A stretch of DNA of 64,000 nucleotides from Gracilaria domingensis (taxonomy: Eukaryota; Rhodophyta; Florideophyceae; Gracilariales; Gracilariaceae). Positions 34,046-45,491 of this stretch are shown here, in pieces. The notes beneath the pieces are model-generated. The model searched no databases. It was not told the origin of the DNA and worked only from the letters and a program-made list of their open reading frames with translations. The DNA is taken from assembly GCA_022539475.1 (NCBI GenBank), contig VCMS01000042.1, forward strand, positions 85,781 to 149,780, in the 5' to 3' direction. The translations under genes were made by a program, and so were the position numbers. The stretch's first letter is position 1, and every line of letters starts with the position of its first letter.

Positions 34046-37000
34046 ATGAGTGCTCCGCCTCCGGCGTTCCATGCATATGTCAGACTTTTCTTGGTTCTTC
34101 GCGATGCTTTGGCAAACAGCGATGGAGACCCTGATCGGCCACGGGACGTGGGGTTTAGAGGGTTAATAGAGTTCTGCGCCGAGAACTATAAGGATATTCC
34201 GGAGGCAAGGAAGATGTTTGAGGAGGCCACTAACTCCAAGAACCTGCAGAACTCGACACTGCAACAGCTGCGAAAGAGTGTTGTGAATAACAAACCTGTG
34301 GAACAGCGATATCTTGTAACGAAGCTTCTTGACAAGAAGGACGGGGATGAGGACCAGAGACTGCGCGATTTTTTCCTTCTCTCTATGGATATGGGTATAT
34401 ACCTACCGGTGCGATGCCTGGTTGGTTATTTCATGACCAGGAAAAGGAAGGTTCTGAAGACGACAGTGTTTATCCCACAAACAGCTGTGAACCCATTTGA
34501 AGTCGCTATATAGTTATCATACGTCGGCTACATAATGGGAGAGAACGAAAACATGAGAAGGATGAAGAAGAAACAAGCGAAAAAGAAACGAAAAGTGAAC
34601 CATGCACCATCTGTTTACATACCCACTTTTACGTCTTTCTCTAAAGAAAACTGTGATCGACTGGGATTTGCTATCAGTGAGGTCGTATGGGCATGGAGTT
34701 CTTCTGTCGCTCATCTTGGATACATGAACGTCTAGCACATGGTGAAACCATACATTTACATGAGTATGCAGACGTTGAAGTATACAGCGCTAGAGACACG
34801 GGAGTCTCGTTATGCCCCGCCGAGCCAGAGTACTCGATTCAACACAAAGGATGTGCCACAGAGCAGTACTAGTGGATCGGTGGAGACCTTGAGTGATGAA
34901 TGCGATACAAACCTGCGAATACTGGCTAAGGAGTTTTTGACAGACCTCGAAACCATATGCACCCACGATAGCCTCTATAGCTTACGGGTTGATCAGATGA
35001 GGAACTGGATAGAGTTTTCGGAGATACGGATGGATACCGTATCTAGCTCTGACTCCGGTGAGTTGCCTGCTCGATTTCAGAAGTTTTTGGAGTTGCTATG
35101 GAAACCGATACAGGATATGCGTCATGCGGCAGGGTTCCATGTCGGCATTCACGCCTAACCTGATATTGAACTGACGAAAACCCCTAAAACTTCCGGTAAT
35201 GCCGAACCTTCTTCGACCAAGTCTGCCCCACCCCCACCTCGTCGAGAGTATATGAACCTCGTGAGCTCCGATAGCGACGAGTTCGAGAAGCCGGTGAATC
35301 TTGCGGAGCATGAATCTCGGGTTGCTGGTTACAACATCCAAAAGACTGGTATTGAGCCGCCCATGAAGGGGATATCCAGTCTCCTTCGAATGAATATGGA
35401 CAAGGTGTGGAAGGGGATGAGAAAGTCACACTTTGTAGCGTACAACTGTGACATGAAGGACCTGAGGCACACACACGAAACGTTTGTGAATCAGAGTGAG
35501 ATTTTATGGGGTGAGGCACAGCTTGTCCTAACAGACCCTCCCTTTAACACTCGAAGGAAGAGGAACAAACGGAATAGTGGTCACGATGTCTTCAGTGAGG
35601 AAGACATGATCCGTACGGCTGACATAATAAGTTCCGCGCTTCGGTCAGGTGGGCACTTCATTATATTCTGTGCGATGGCACAGTTTCATGTGTGGCACAG
35701 GATACTTTCGGAAACGGCGAGTACGAAAGATGAAGCTGGAAGCGAAGGTAAACCAGAACTCATGCCTTCCTTTAAAGTGGATGCGAATCCACTGGTGTTC
35801 ATCCGGGATCGCAGTAATGTTGGAGGAAATCCACGGAAGTTTGGGATACAGCCCGTAACGGAGTACGCCGTTCATGGGGTGAAGCGTGGATTGCGACCAT
35901 CGGAGGAAGCCAGTCTTACTCCATTTGAGGAGAACAATTTCATTCCTTCCACTTTCCCGGCTAACAGGAATGTAATTGACCGGGTGCCCAAACCGAGGGC
36001 GGGGGAGTGGTTGACATGCAAGGTACATGAGCCAGGTAGCTCAGTACCAGGTGGGCAGTACATAAGGCCGGAGCAGAAGTCGAGGGAGTTGATGAAGGAG
36101 TTGATATGTCGGTTCACAAGACCGGGTGATCTTGTCATGGACATGTTCGCGGGAACTTTTTCTAGGGGTATGGCGTGCCTATCGCTGACAAAGCATAGGA
36201 AGTTCTTGGGGTGCGAGAAGCATAGGCCATGTTTCAGCCATGCGAAGCACCATCTAACGACTCTTATGGCCGAAGTTATTCGCGGGGGGAAGAATGACAT
36301 CCTGGTTGAACAGGAGGTGGTGGATGCGGCTTCAACGACCTATGAACGGGTTCCACATCGGGACCGAGGTCGGCTTGAATGGGAGGCTCCATTTGGTTAC
36401 CCCCAGTACCAAGTGATGCCTGGACATATTACGCAGTTCCTAGGAAGATACTGGAAGGACTGGGACTTTGTCGAGAAGTGTGGACAGCGTACTGTAGATC
36501 TTTGGGAGGGGAAGTACCGAGGAGCTCTGAATCTTATGGATATGCATATGCTGTTGACTGTTGAAGCCAATCGCTATCGCCTACATATATCATCTTCTAA
36601 GATTCGACATCCCCGTGCTGGTATGGGGGTGTTCACGGAACATAAGATATTGGCTGGGGAAACTATCTGTCATTTCTATGGAACTTTGGTGTACACGGAT
36701 CTGACGAACCGGAAGGAAAGACACTTAACGTATGGAAGTGGCTGTCTCGGAGCAACTCCAGTGCGGTACAAGTTGTTTTCTATGATGGTCACTGTGACTG
36801 GTACGGAGTTTCTGCACCTGAGGAACAGACCAGGACAGGCTCAGGATAGAAAGGAGAGCGAAGTCTACATTGTCCCGGGAGAGAGTCAGTGGGCGTCCTT
36901 CTACAGGACTCTCTCGCCCATCTCGCAGCGGAGCGTCTTCCGGGATTGCGTCAAGAATTCGTGGATCAGCGAACGATGTCGTGCCGTCAACTGCCGATAA
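34046..37000 (+). pseudogene. Cargo gene B: N6_N4-type DNA methyltransferase fused to a SET-like domain, three stops
   Basis: One frame of 985 codons from ATG 34046 is broken only by TAG 34511, TAG 34733 and TAA 35156. The N-terminal 155 residues are helical and of unknown family; a Lys-rich patch follows. A DNA methyltransferase starts near 35430: TDPPFNT (motif IV) at 35531 precedes MDMFAGTFSRG (motif I, SAM site) at about 36137. This permuted order is that of bacterial beta-class N6-adenine/N4-cytosine enzymes. From about 36600 a SET-like start is seen (RAGMGVF, then AGETICHFYG), but the usual NHxCxPN-type C-terminal motif is not readable before the frame ends. The plus-strand sequence continues in another frame at 36870. 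Confidence 0.75.
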
Positions 37001-37853
37001 TGCAAATCGTGCATCTGTCTCTGCTCCTCAAGAAGATGAGGTAACTCGGCCCAGCGGGTCAGGACAGGAGGGCATGACAACTGGAACCGAAGAGGTTCGT
37101 ATGACACCAAAACCTTCATGTCCCCGGCCGATATCGAAGACCGGAGCTACTGGGGCGCGGGTTACGCCGCCCAGTGGATCTGGACAACAAGGGACAATGA
37201 CGACAAGTCGTGAGAGCCCTAGTATATTAAGATCGTCACGTCCATCCCTGTCTTCTAGAACTGGGGCCGCTATGATTCGTATCATGCCTCGCAATGGGTC
37301 CGGACAAGGGAGAAAGACAATAAGAAATCGAGAGACAACTGATAGACGAGTTATTCCTCGACCTTCCCCTCTTTCCAGAACGGGGGCCGTTGCAGCTCGT
37401 ACGAGGCCCAATTCATCTGATATACCATGCCATGAAGGAGGACAGACACGGGAGTTGGAGCTCGGAGCCGTGCCAAGGGTGGACACAGAACGCCTGCAGC
37501 CTCTCGTGTCTAAGGCTATGGCACATGAGGATAGTTCCGATAACGAAATAACACCGAATCCTGCGGCATTACCGGGCCTGTCGCCGAAGAAGCTAGGGAA
37601 ATAACGGAAGATATCCAAACTGGTGTGAATTCAAGCTCTATGAACAGACCTGATCTTTTAAATGAACTGAATTGCTTGAAAGAAAAGGTTAAGACGCTAC
37701 AAGAGGACTTGATGGTTCGGAGAATTCTAGTGAAGGTCGCCCAAGAGCAGAGTACGGCTTTGAAAAAGAGGCTTGAAGAGAAGGATCTAGTCATTGAAGG
37801 GCTAAGAGGGGCACTGAAACAGGAGGGAGATAGGAGTACACGTAATGGTGAAC
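36870..37853 (+). pseudogene. Cargo gene B continuation: SGSGQ repeats and coiled coil, up to the gap
   Basis: The frame 36870-37604 overlaps the end of gene B and holds three to four imperfect repeats of about 40 residues around SGSGQ and SRTGA, with no known domain. Near 37570-37600 coding-like sequence moves to the next frame (AEEAREITEDI) and continues as a charged coiled coil (NELNCLKEKVKTLQEDL) into the assembly gap. These pieces most simply form the C-terminal part of gene B after small indels, although a separate gene cannot be excluded. Confidence 0.45.
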
Positions 37854-38464
37854 NNNNNNNNNNNNNNNNNNNNNNNNNNNNNNNNNNNNNNNNNNNNNNN
37901 NNNNNNNNNNNNNNNNNNNNNNNNNNNNNNNNNNNNNNNNNNNNNNNNNNNNNNNNNNNNNNNNNNNNNNNNNNNNNNNNNNNNNNNNNNNNNNNNNNNN
38001 NNNNNNNNNNNNNNNNNNNNNNNNNNNNNNNNNNNNNNNNNNNNNNNNNNNNNNNNNNNNNNNNNNNNNNNNNNNNNNNNNNNNNNNNNNNNNNNNNNNN
38101 NNNNNNNNNNNNNNNNNNNNNNNNNNNNNNNNNNNNNNNNNNNNNNNNNNNNNNNNNNNNNNNNNNNNNNNNNNNNNNNNNNNNNNNNNNNNNNNNNNNN
38201 NNNNNNNNNNNNNNNNNNNNNNNNNNNNNNNNNNNNNNNNNNNNNNNNNNNNNNNNNNNNNNNNNNNNNNNNNNNNNNNNNNNNNNNNNNNNNNNNNNNN
38301 NNNNNNNNNNNNNNNNNNNNNNNNNNNNNNNNNNNNNNNNNNNNNNNNNNNNNNNNNNNNNNNNNNNNNNNNNNNNNNNNNNNNNNNNNNNNNNNNNNNN
38401 NNNNNNNNNNNNNNNNNNNNNNNNNNNNNNNNNNNNNNNNNNNNNNNNNNNNNNNNNNNNNNNN
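37854..38464. other. Assembly gap, 611 N
   Basis: All bases are N. Any reading frame drawn across it is an artefact. The true length is unknown if the gap size is an estimate. Confidence 1.
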
Positions 38465-39512
38465 AAACCCCTGGAGCTCTTGGGCAGTTTTGGCATGTTC
38501 ACACCGTCGGTAGAGGGGGGGCCAGATGCTTTGCTGAAGAAAATGGTTGAAGCGAGTTGAAGGAGTTGAGCTGGGAAGGTATTAGAAAAGCATCTCTTAC
38601 CGACAGGTGTATACTGGAACTTTGTGCAGATATGTGCCTTAGGCAGAGAATGCGGCAGACCATGAGTGACGTCGTGGGCGTTCGTAAGAGAAATACGAGG
38701 GATAAACTATTTCTGCTCCTGGGGTACGATCTGATTTGGAGAAGAACAAAGCTGGTAGAAGAGAATGCTGACGAACTCACAATGCAGTTGAAGGAAGCGC
38801 AGGAGAACATACTGCGTCTTGACGAAAATGGTGTACCGAACACTTCATGGTGGAGAAAAGCCCCATTTGTTCGTCTAAAGTACTCCAATGCGGACAATGT
38901 CGAGGATATGCCGACGGAAGATCAAGACTTGTTCTTCCGAAACCGTGTCGGGGTACAAGTGCTGAAGGAGTTTATTGGGTATGATGTGGAAGACAAGGAT
39001 ACGGGCACCTTTTTAGATGGCACAATACTGTTGCTCGCACGTTTGGACGCTTGGGTGTTGACGGTTGTGAGCCTTCTAAGTACGGATGTGTCAAGGGGTG
39101 GCCAGAGACAGAAACTGTTTACAAAGAAGTTTGCTGAACTGCTACCTCTGTGTTTAAAGAATGTTCTGGGGATGTTAGGCAACATGTCTTGAGGACCAAT
39201 TCCAGCGAGTTTCATAATTTTGGAACGACAACGGAAGATTGGACTAAGGTTCTTGGTAATGACATGAGAGAGGCTACATTTGGATATCGAATGCCGTCGA
39301 ACGGAAGAATTTACCTCACTGTGAAAGAACAATTTTTTATTGACAGTGTGAGCCGAAGATTGGGGTCTATTAGCGATTGCTTCGTTGGTGAATGCGAGGA
39401 AGGGGATATGGAGTTCAAGGAAATGGACATGAACGATTTCGGAATTAACACAGGATCACAAGAAAAGGCACCACAAGGTGAACATGTAGAAGATGGAGCC
39501 CTTAATGTTTAA
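38465..39512 (+). pseudogene. Cargo gene B distal part, unknown helical protein
   Basis: After the gap, coding-like sequence is in frame 2 to 38560, frame 1 at 38557-39192 and frame 3 at 39150-39512, so at least two indels are present. The protein is mainly helical and charged (for example ENADELTMQLKEAQENIL near 38763) with a hydrophobic helix pair near 39010-39090. No family was recognised. It ends at 39512, overlapping by four bases the convergent transposase end at 39509, which places the gene inside the element. Confidence 0.45.
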
Positions 39513-42500
39513 GGCTGTACAAGATCAACGTGCTCAGTTGGTCCTTCATCTGAATCATGATAGAATCGATTGATGTAGAATCGGTGTTGGAACCATTGAA
39601 GTGGAGGACAAAAAGGTGGAGCAGGGTAGTTTGATCGAACAACATGGACAGTTCCCTGTAGTGCAGAAGCCGGAACCATCCCGTACCAAGGAGTTAACTC
39701 TACGATAGTCTCCGCTTTGGAATGACGAGGGAACGGAAGAGTGTGGTTCTTTTCATCGTTTGTAGCCCACCGTAAAGATATGCATTTCAATATGTGGTCG
39801 ATGTTTGTTGCGGGGGTAAAACCTCGAAATACCGGACAAATGCCACCTCTGGTGCGGTAAGTGCAGAATCAAGGAGAGATATTCGAATCAGAGCGACTAC
39901 CTGGGCAACCCAAGTCTCTGAATCTTCTCCGCTTACCAATACAGTGGAAAACTTTGGCTTTCTACTGGGACCAAATGCTGGAGAAGCGAAGACACGTTGG
40001 ATGATGGGGTATTTGGGTCGTCCCAGCTTAAGTGCCTTAGAAGACGAATCGAAGTGTTCAAGAGTCGGAACGAAACCGCCTTTCACGACGGCCGAATTCA
40101 CCAGAGTTATCCTTGTCTTTTCTGGGAAGTATGTAATAGAGTGCTCATCCAGTGTTTCTTTCACGAGACTGAGGAAAGGAGGAAGAACCTGTTGACCAAT
40201 TTGATCAAGAATCGACCTTGTGTCCGTACTTGAGAACATTTCTCTAACAGCAGTCCATGTTTTTGAACTGGACATACTTGAAACACAATGTTGAAGAGCT
40301 CGTAAAGTGAAAGAACGCCCTCTCATTGCAAACCGAGGAAGCTGTGTGGAAGTTCCTGGTAAACCTGGATTACGCTGGTAAGGAGTATTGCCATTCCATT
40401 GCTTTCTAACATGTCCGTGCTCAATGGAGCGAATAGTCTCCTCCACAGCCGTTGCTGTTCTTCTAGACGTCTTTTTGTAGTGTCTTTTAAATAGCAGGTG
40501 TGCATGTTCGTATATGCCTGCGTCGTAGTACTTGATACTTCCCAGACGGCGAATATCGTCCACGAGATGATCGAGAAGATGAAACTTCAGAGTTCCCAGT
40601 CTGGAGGGATGAAAATCCGCCAGAGAGTTTGTTGCGAAACGCTTGAAGGCTTCAATCTCCGAACTAAGACACAGGAGAGAGCTTTCAGTCCAATACGGGT
40701 CACGATTGTATCTGAATAAGGTCGAGAGCAAGTCCGAATACTGAGAGAAAACGGTTGTGATTGGGGCAACGTCCTGTTCTCCACAGCATATGTCAAAGAA
40801 TGCTCCTATGAAGGGAAAGACCATGTCAAGTGCTTTGTAGTTTTTGGCCTCCAGCATTCCACGGAGACCGTCTTTCGTGAAGATACCATTCAAAGATTTG
40901 CCTTTCTCCTGCGTGGAGAAATCGATATGTAAACCTTTGGCAGGAGAATCGCGTTCTATGGCAGCTAGAATTGCGTTTGCATGGTTGAGGAGTTGGGTGC
41001 GTATCGTTCGAAATGAACGCGATGCAGATGTTCCTAATGTGGTGCACAGGGTGTCTGACTGCAGTCTCTCGATTGTGGCCGTTTTTATCAACTTTGAGAT
41101 GCCGAGATGCAAGTTGTGTAATGGTTCGAATGAGAACAGACTGTATGGAGACAATCCCGGGATCATTCCAAGGCTTACGGAAGTTTCGAGGAACGAAGGA
41201 ATGAGAGATATGGAATTTGAACGCATCAGAGTATCCGCTTGAGATCTCCTCTCCCTCGCACGACGTGGACGTCTTTCCGCCTCGTCTTTTTGTGCATGTT
41301 GCAAGATAGCTGTGTATGTCTTTCGGATGCTTTTCGTGTGCTTTTGAGAACGTCCGTTGAATGAGGTGGGAATAGGACTGCATAAAGATGAGCGAGGGGC
41401 TTTGCATCTATGACACGGGCTTTCCGTTTTGGTGCCATGAAGAATAGACAGAATGTCCTTAGCCTCAGGAATATCCGCACAATAACTTGCAAGCAGAGGA
41501 TGGCACACTCGACTTAGTTTGTCTTCGCCGATGAACTGAAAACCTTTCTGCGTGAGATTTAGAATGGGCTCCAGGACTTGACGAAGAGATTCTTGAAGGA
41601 TTTGCATCCTGGACTCGCGTAGAGACTTGCTAGAAACAAATGGCATTGCGTCTGCTTCAGATGCGGAAACCTCGATCAGTGTGGTAGGGAAGTATGCCAC
41701 TACTGTGAGGTCATCACGGATACACTTACGGCGAAGCTCGTCGGAGAAGTTGAGAAATATGAGGTGAAGAGGATAGGCGGTAACCGATGTTTGCTTTAGA
41801 GTTGTTGAAGACTTATCGGTGTATACCTGCAGAAGACCTACGAAAGATTCACTGTAACTTATTTCTTGGGAGTACCACACTATTCTACTATCCAAAGAGC
41901 CCATGACCATTTCCTTAAGTTTTGAGGTGGCGTCTCTTGCGAGAGAGCCGGACATGGGGTGAGATATTTTCGTGAAGTGGGTCTGAGGTATAGGGTGGAA
42001 GAATGTGTTTTCGTTGTTAGCCAACTGGAGCTGTTTCACAAGTGTCTGAACGGGGTCTCTCGTGTAGAGGGTGGCGCTGAACTTACATCCTTCTGGCGAG
42101 ACAGTTCTGCGATTGAAACCGTCCTTTGAGGCGTATCGTTCGAAAATGGCCTTCTTCAGTTCTGTACAGCGCTTGGAACTTGTTATGGTCTCGTTGAATC
42201 GCTTTTGCGAGAATCGCGGGTCCCAAAGTAGCCCAATTAGCTCGTCCGCCTCACGATGACCAAGGTTGGAAGCTACTGAAGCCAGACAAACCGTGAGATA
42301 ATCCATATGCAAATCACCGAGGGCCTCCTCAGAAGGCACTGGGCGGGAACTGCTTCCGTGTTCTCGCTCTAATGACGCGGGAGCCGGGGAAGGAGAAACA
42401 CAATGCGAAGTGTCCGGAATGGGAGGGGCGCACGGAGTGGGGTCGACGATGTCCTCGGACACTGGAGGCTCGGGAAGGCGACAAGGGGCAGTGACCGTTT

Positions 42501-42782
42501 CGGAAGATGCGGGCGCGGGTGCGGAAAGCTTGAGACGCTTGCTTCTCCGAATGGGCCGGCTATTGTCGTCTTCCAGCGCTGCTTTCAGACGAAACGGGCA
42601 ATGGTTGACATGCTTTGAAGGGATAAGACTCCTCGGCGAGTAACGAAGGGGCACCCACGCTTCTTATGTGTACAGTAGTAGACCATGGGAAGAAGAACTG
42701 AACGAGAAACGACGACAAAGACTGCAAGGGAAGGGCGCCCGAAGGGAGAAGGAGGTCGAGCGACAGTCAAGATCGACGTCAT
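39509..42782 (-). pseudogene. Plavaka-like transposase, right copy (most complete)
   Basis: This is the best copy: 955 codons (42654-39787) without a stop. Relative to the other copies there is a one-base deletion near 42614 that separates the N-terminal zinc cluster (42782-42620). A frame change at about 39812-39820 moves the C-terminus into the frame ending at 39509 (readable blocks NIDHILKCISLRWATND, WYGMVPASALQGTVHV, HRFYINRFYHD). Core motifs are YTDKSSTT near 41826-41803, CADIPEAK, CHRCKAP and FEPLHNLHLG. Expected product is the DDE-type transposase that cuts the element at its termini. Confidence 0.82.
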
Positions 42783-43520
42783 GCTGAGAACGGAGAATAT
42801 ATTTTGAGTTCAAATCACGTGCTTTCGTTCAAAAAGGAACGTAGGTACACGTCGACCTCAACACAAGGGTGTACTTCTCGTATTATCTACCACTGGTTAT
42901 AAACCTGTGGTTTCGCAACGTTGTACGCTGTACACCTGTCCAATCTCGCACGGAAAAATAAATCTCTTCCCTCCGCCGCCGCCGCCGCGCCTCCGACGTC
43001 CGACCTTCCCTTACCGTCGTGATCCGTGCCATCCACATCCTCGCGTTATACTCCCCTCCGTCCTTCTTTTTTCCTCCCTGTACTTTATGGAGGTTCCTTA
43101 AAGTAGAGGGCGGAAAAAAGTAGGACGGAGTCATCCGTATCTCACGGATGTATTCCGTGCAGTCTTTTCGTAGGTTCTCTTCCATATTCTTCTATGTATC
43201 TTTGCTCTAAACTAACCCATCCTCACCACGTTTTTTCGCGCTATTCGACATGTAAACGGCAGAAAATAAGCTTTGGGTTACCGGGTTCCCGTTTTCAGCC
43301 TCCAACTCGTTCCATTTGTTCAACTACGTTCTGCTTACGATATGTTCCATCTTGTTCTACGTCTTGCTACTAACATTGACGTGATTGAAGGTAACCACTA
43401 TTTGACGTGCGTCCTTTGTATTTCTTCCGACGTCCACAACGACTGTAAGTACGCAACCAGTTTCATTTCGTCTCTCAAGATCGATCTCTGACTGCTCGTG
43501 TAACCTATCACGCGGTATTG

Positions 43521-43960
43521 CCGATCTTGGTTCACTTTGTTGCGCCATAGGCGTCTCTAGCTTCTCGCATCTTGCGCTACTTTTGGTTTGTTGGCGATCT
43601 TGGTTCCGCCATAGACTCTTCTCTCTTCTCGCGTCTTGCGCTGCTTTTGGTGTATTGGCGATATTGGTTGATATTGGTTGACTGGCTCGGGCGATAGGTT
43701 CATCATTGGCAATCTTGGTTGACTAGGTTGCGCCATAGGATGGTCTCTCTCTTATCGCGTCTTGCGTTACTTTTGGTGCATTGGCGATATGGTTTGACTT
43801 GGTTGCCTCATAGACTCGCCTCTCTTCTCGCGCCTTACGTTGATCTTCTTGTATTGGCGATCTTGGTTGACTGGCTTGCGGGATAGTCGATTCTGGTACT
43901 TGGTTGCGACATAGGCTGCTCTCTCGTTTATCGCATTTTGCGGTATGTTTGCTGCATGGG
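43521..43960. repeat. Imperfect tandem array, about 80-110 bp unit
   Basis: Four to five degenerate units share TTGGCGATCTTGGTT, CGCCATAG and TCTCGCGTCTTGCG in that order. The array lies only in the right arm; the half-copy near 61500-61620 keeps a shortened form and the left arm lacks it. Confidence 0.6.
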
Positions 43961-44251
43961 TATTCTTGGTGTCGTTGCTTGTGAGTTCTCGCTTCGACAC
44001 CTTTCGCGGTTTACGATGATATGGTGGGCTTGTAATCTAACCGATCCCTTTCCTGCTTCTTCTTCCGTTTGCGAGTTACCAGGTCCCTCGACTTTTCTAG
44101 CGCAACGTTTCTGTTTTGTTTTATCAATGGTACGTTCCATCGCATTTCAAATGTATCTAACGGATCATTGACTAACTTATGGATACTTTCTGCTTGCGTA
44201 TACAGGTAAATGACTTTTGATGCGTACGTAGCTCACGAGTTGCAGGTGCAG

Positions 44252-44337
44252 GTTCCTCAAGTAGGGAACCATGCATCTGGGCATGGTTCCCTACATGAGG
44301 AACGGAGAGGATGAGGCGCTTCGCGCCTCATCCTCTC
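44252..44337. repeat. Paired subterminal hairpins, right arm
   Basis: The stems AGTAGGGAACCATGC/GCATGGTTCCCTAC and GAGGATGAGGCGC/GCGCCTCATCCTC are perfect here and lie about 500 bases from the end, mirroring 25241-25327. Confidence 0.75.
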
Positions 44338-44836
44338 GGAGTGCGTATGTGTTCTACCGATCCAGCAATTTGGTGCAGGTGCCCTCTGCGGCATCTGCCG
44401 CAGATTGGGCCTACATCCGATCCATCATGGGGAAATGGTACATGTAATATAGCGAAGTAGTGGTTAGCAAAAGCGGTCGATAGAAGAATAGATACGAATA
44501 AAACGGTATGATTTCATAATGGGCATCATCTGTACTAGCACTAGTATTCCATGCGTTGCAGGGTATCATTCCGCAGAAGGTATCGTGTAATGTGCACCTT
44601 AATGGAAACTGAACCTAGACTTCGCGAAATACAGTTCAGGTAGCCCTCGACTAAAGAACTAGCACGAGTGGAAAACCCACCAGTATTTACTGCAAAGCGA
44701 TTCTGGACGACCCAAGCAATTATCTGCAGATTTTGAAATAATTGATCTCGATATTTTTTCAAAAAATTTACTGGACGACCCTTGCCAATTTCTGGACGAC
44801 CCTCGCCAAAAACTAGCATCTGCAAGAGACAGACGT

Positions 44837-45491
44837 CGGGTTAAAGCGTGCAAGACGGTGTCCCGGACGCGCGTTGGGGAGAACTTGTTCGCGGAATGGA
44901 TCAAAACGCGAATGGGCACGATACGACAACTGTTCTTGTCCCGGAAGCGATTCGAGGAGACGGTGGGTGCTGCCGCAGCAGCGCTTTATCGTTCGTACTG
45001 GCAATTGATTGCTGGCGTCTGCGGAAGATGATGTTCTGCTGGTAAAATGGGGCGGTTCGACGCGGAGCGTTCCGCTATTGCGCAGCGCGTACGAGAAGAA
45101 ACAGAGCAGGGAGCGCGAGGGGGTGTTAGAAAACGACGAAGCGGTTCTTTTCCCGCTGACGCGCAGTCTGCGACACTGGATAGGAGCGAACGAGGTTAGA
45201 GGGGTGCTTTACCTATCGCTGGTTCGAGCGCTGCGGAGCACGACGGGTAGTAAAGAACTGATGGAGACTGTTCTGGAAGATGTAACCCGCGATTACGTGT
45301 ATGGGTACTTTATGCGCGGAATGGAGGGTGTTCGGAGAAAAACGGATGAACGGCAAACAGACGAGGTGGAGCGATTTGAGCCCGCGCTGCGACGGAACGT
45401 GGCGGGCATGAAGTCGCCGGTGGGCAGTAAGGGCAGGAAGAAGGCGCTTCAGTTCGGTGACGCTCTGCTGAAGAAGTCGTGCGGAATGTAA
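44837..45491 (+). pseudogene. 3' fragment of an unknown gene next to the element
   Basis: Coding-like GC-rich sequence begins directly at the element end: a frame open from about 44834 (KTVSRTRVGENLFAEWI) runs to a TGA near 45030, then 45009-45491 continues in another frame (LVKWGGSTRSVPLLRSAYE) to a stop at 45491. The second part is helical and basic with no recognised domain. Since the frame is open at the junction, the 5' part may have been removed by the element. The frame change could be an intron or an indel. Confidence 0.35.

Larger units (their letters stand above)
24743..44835. mobile_element. 20-kb palindromic composite element, Plavaka-like transposases with epigenetic-type cargo
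   Basis: The left end (CGTCTGTCTCTTGCAGATGC at 24743) and the right end are reverse complements, and similarity continues inward through hairpins and transposase copies on both arms. The order is left terminus, transposase (plus), cargo gene A (minus), fold-back promoter block, cargo gene B (plus), transposase (minus), right terminus. Transposase and cargo gene are convergent on both sides. A second locus (57.1-62.9 kb) repeats block, gene B relic, transposase and right terminus, so the parts belong together. No target duplication was found: the left flank ends GACGCGGG and the right flank begins TCGGGTTA. Nested insertion, inverted neighbours or a true composite remain possible. All genes are disabled here. 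Confidence 0.7.
42783..44835. repeat. Right terminal and subterminal arm of the composite element
   Basis: It mirrors the left arm with inverted direct-repeat units, two hairpins (44252-44337) and the terminal 320 bases to CAGACG at 44835. Relative to the left arm it has about 0.7 kb of extra sequence (roughly 43260-43960) holding an imperfect tandem array. No gene is supported. Confidence 0.75.

Noticed and set aside
35430-36300. Bacterial contamination as source of the methyltransferase
   Set aside because: It sits in one frame with a SET-like domain and inside eukaryotic transposon arms that recur at a second locus.
34046-37000. Stop-codon reassignment
   Set aside because: TAG, TAA and TGA all appear inside otherwise open frames across unrelated elements, and the ATP-grasp gene and the right transposase copy show normal stops, so decay is simpler.
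37516-38560. Long reading frames on both strands over 37.5-38.6 kb
   Set aside because: They run through the 611-N gap and have no real sequence in the middle.
24743-44835. Integrated large DNA virus
   Set aside because: No capsid, DNA polymerase or packaging ATPase motif was seen; transposase copies and inverted termini explain the structure.
24743-44835. Target duplication based on CGGG at both flanks
   Set aside because: CGGG ends the left flank but is preceded by T and followed by TTA on the right, so the alignment is off by one and only four bases long; chance is likely.
44541-44919. Small minus-strand frames in the right terminus, with counterpart at 24753-25043
   Set aside because: They lie wholly in the terminal repeat and differ between arms by frame-breaking changes; repeat structure explains them.
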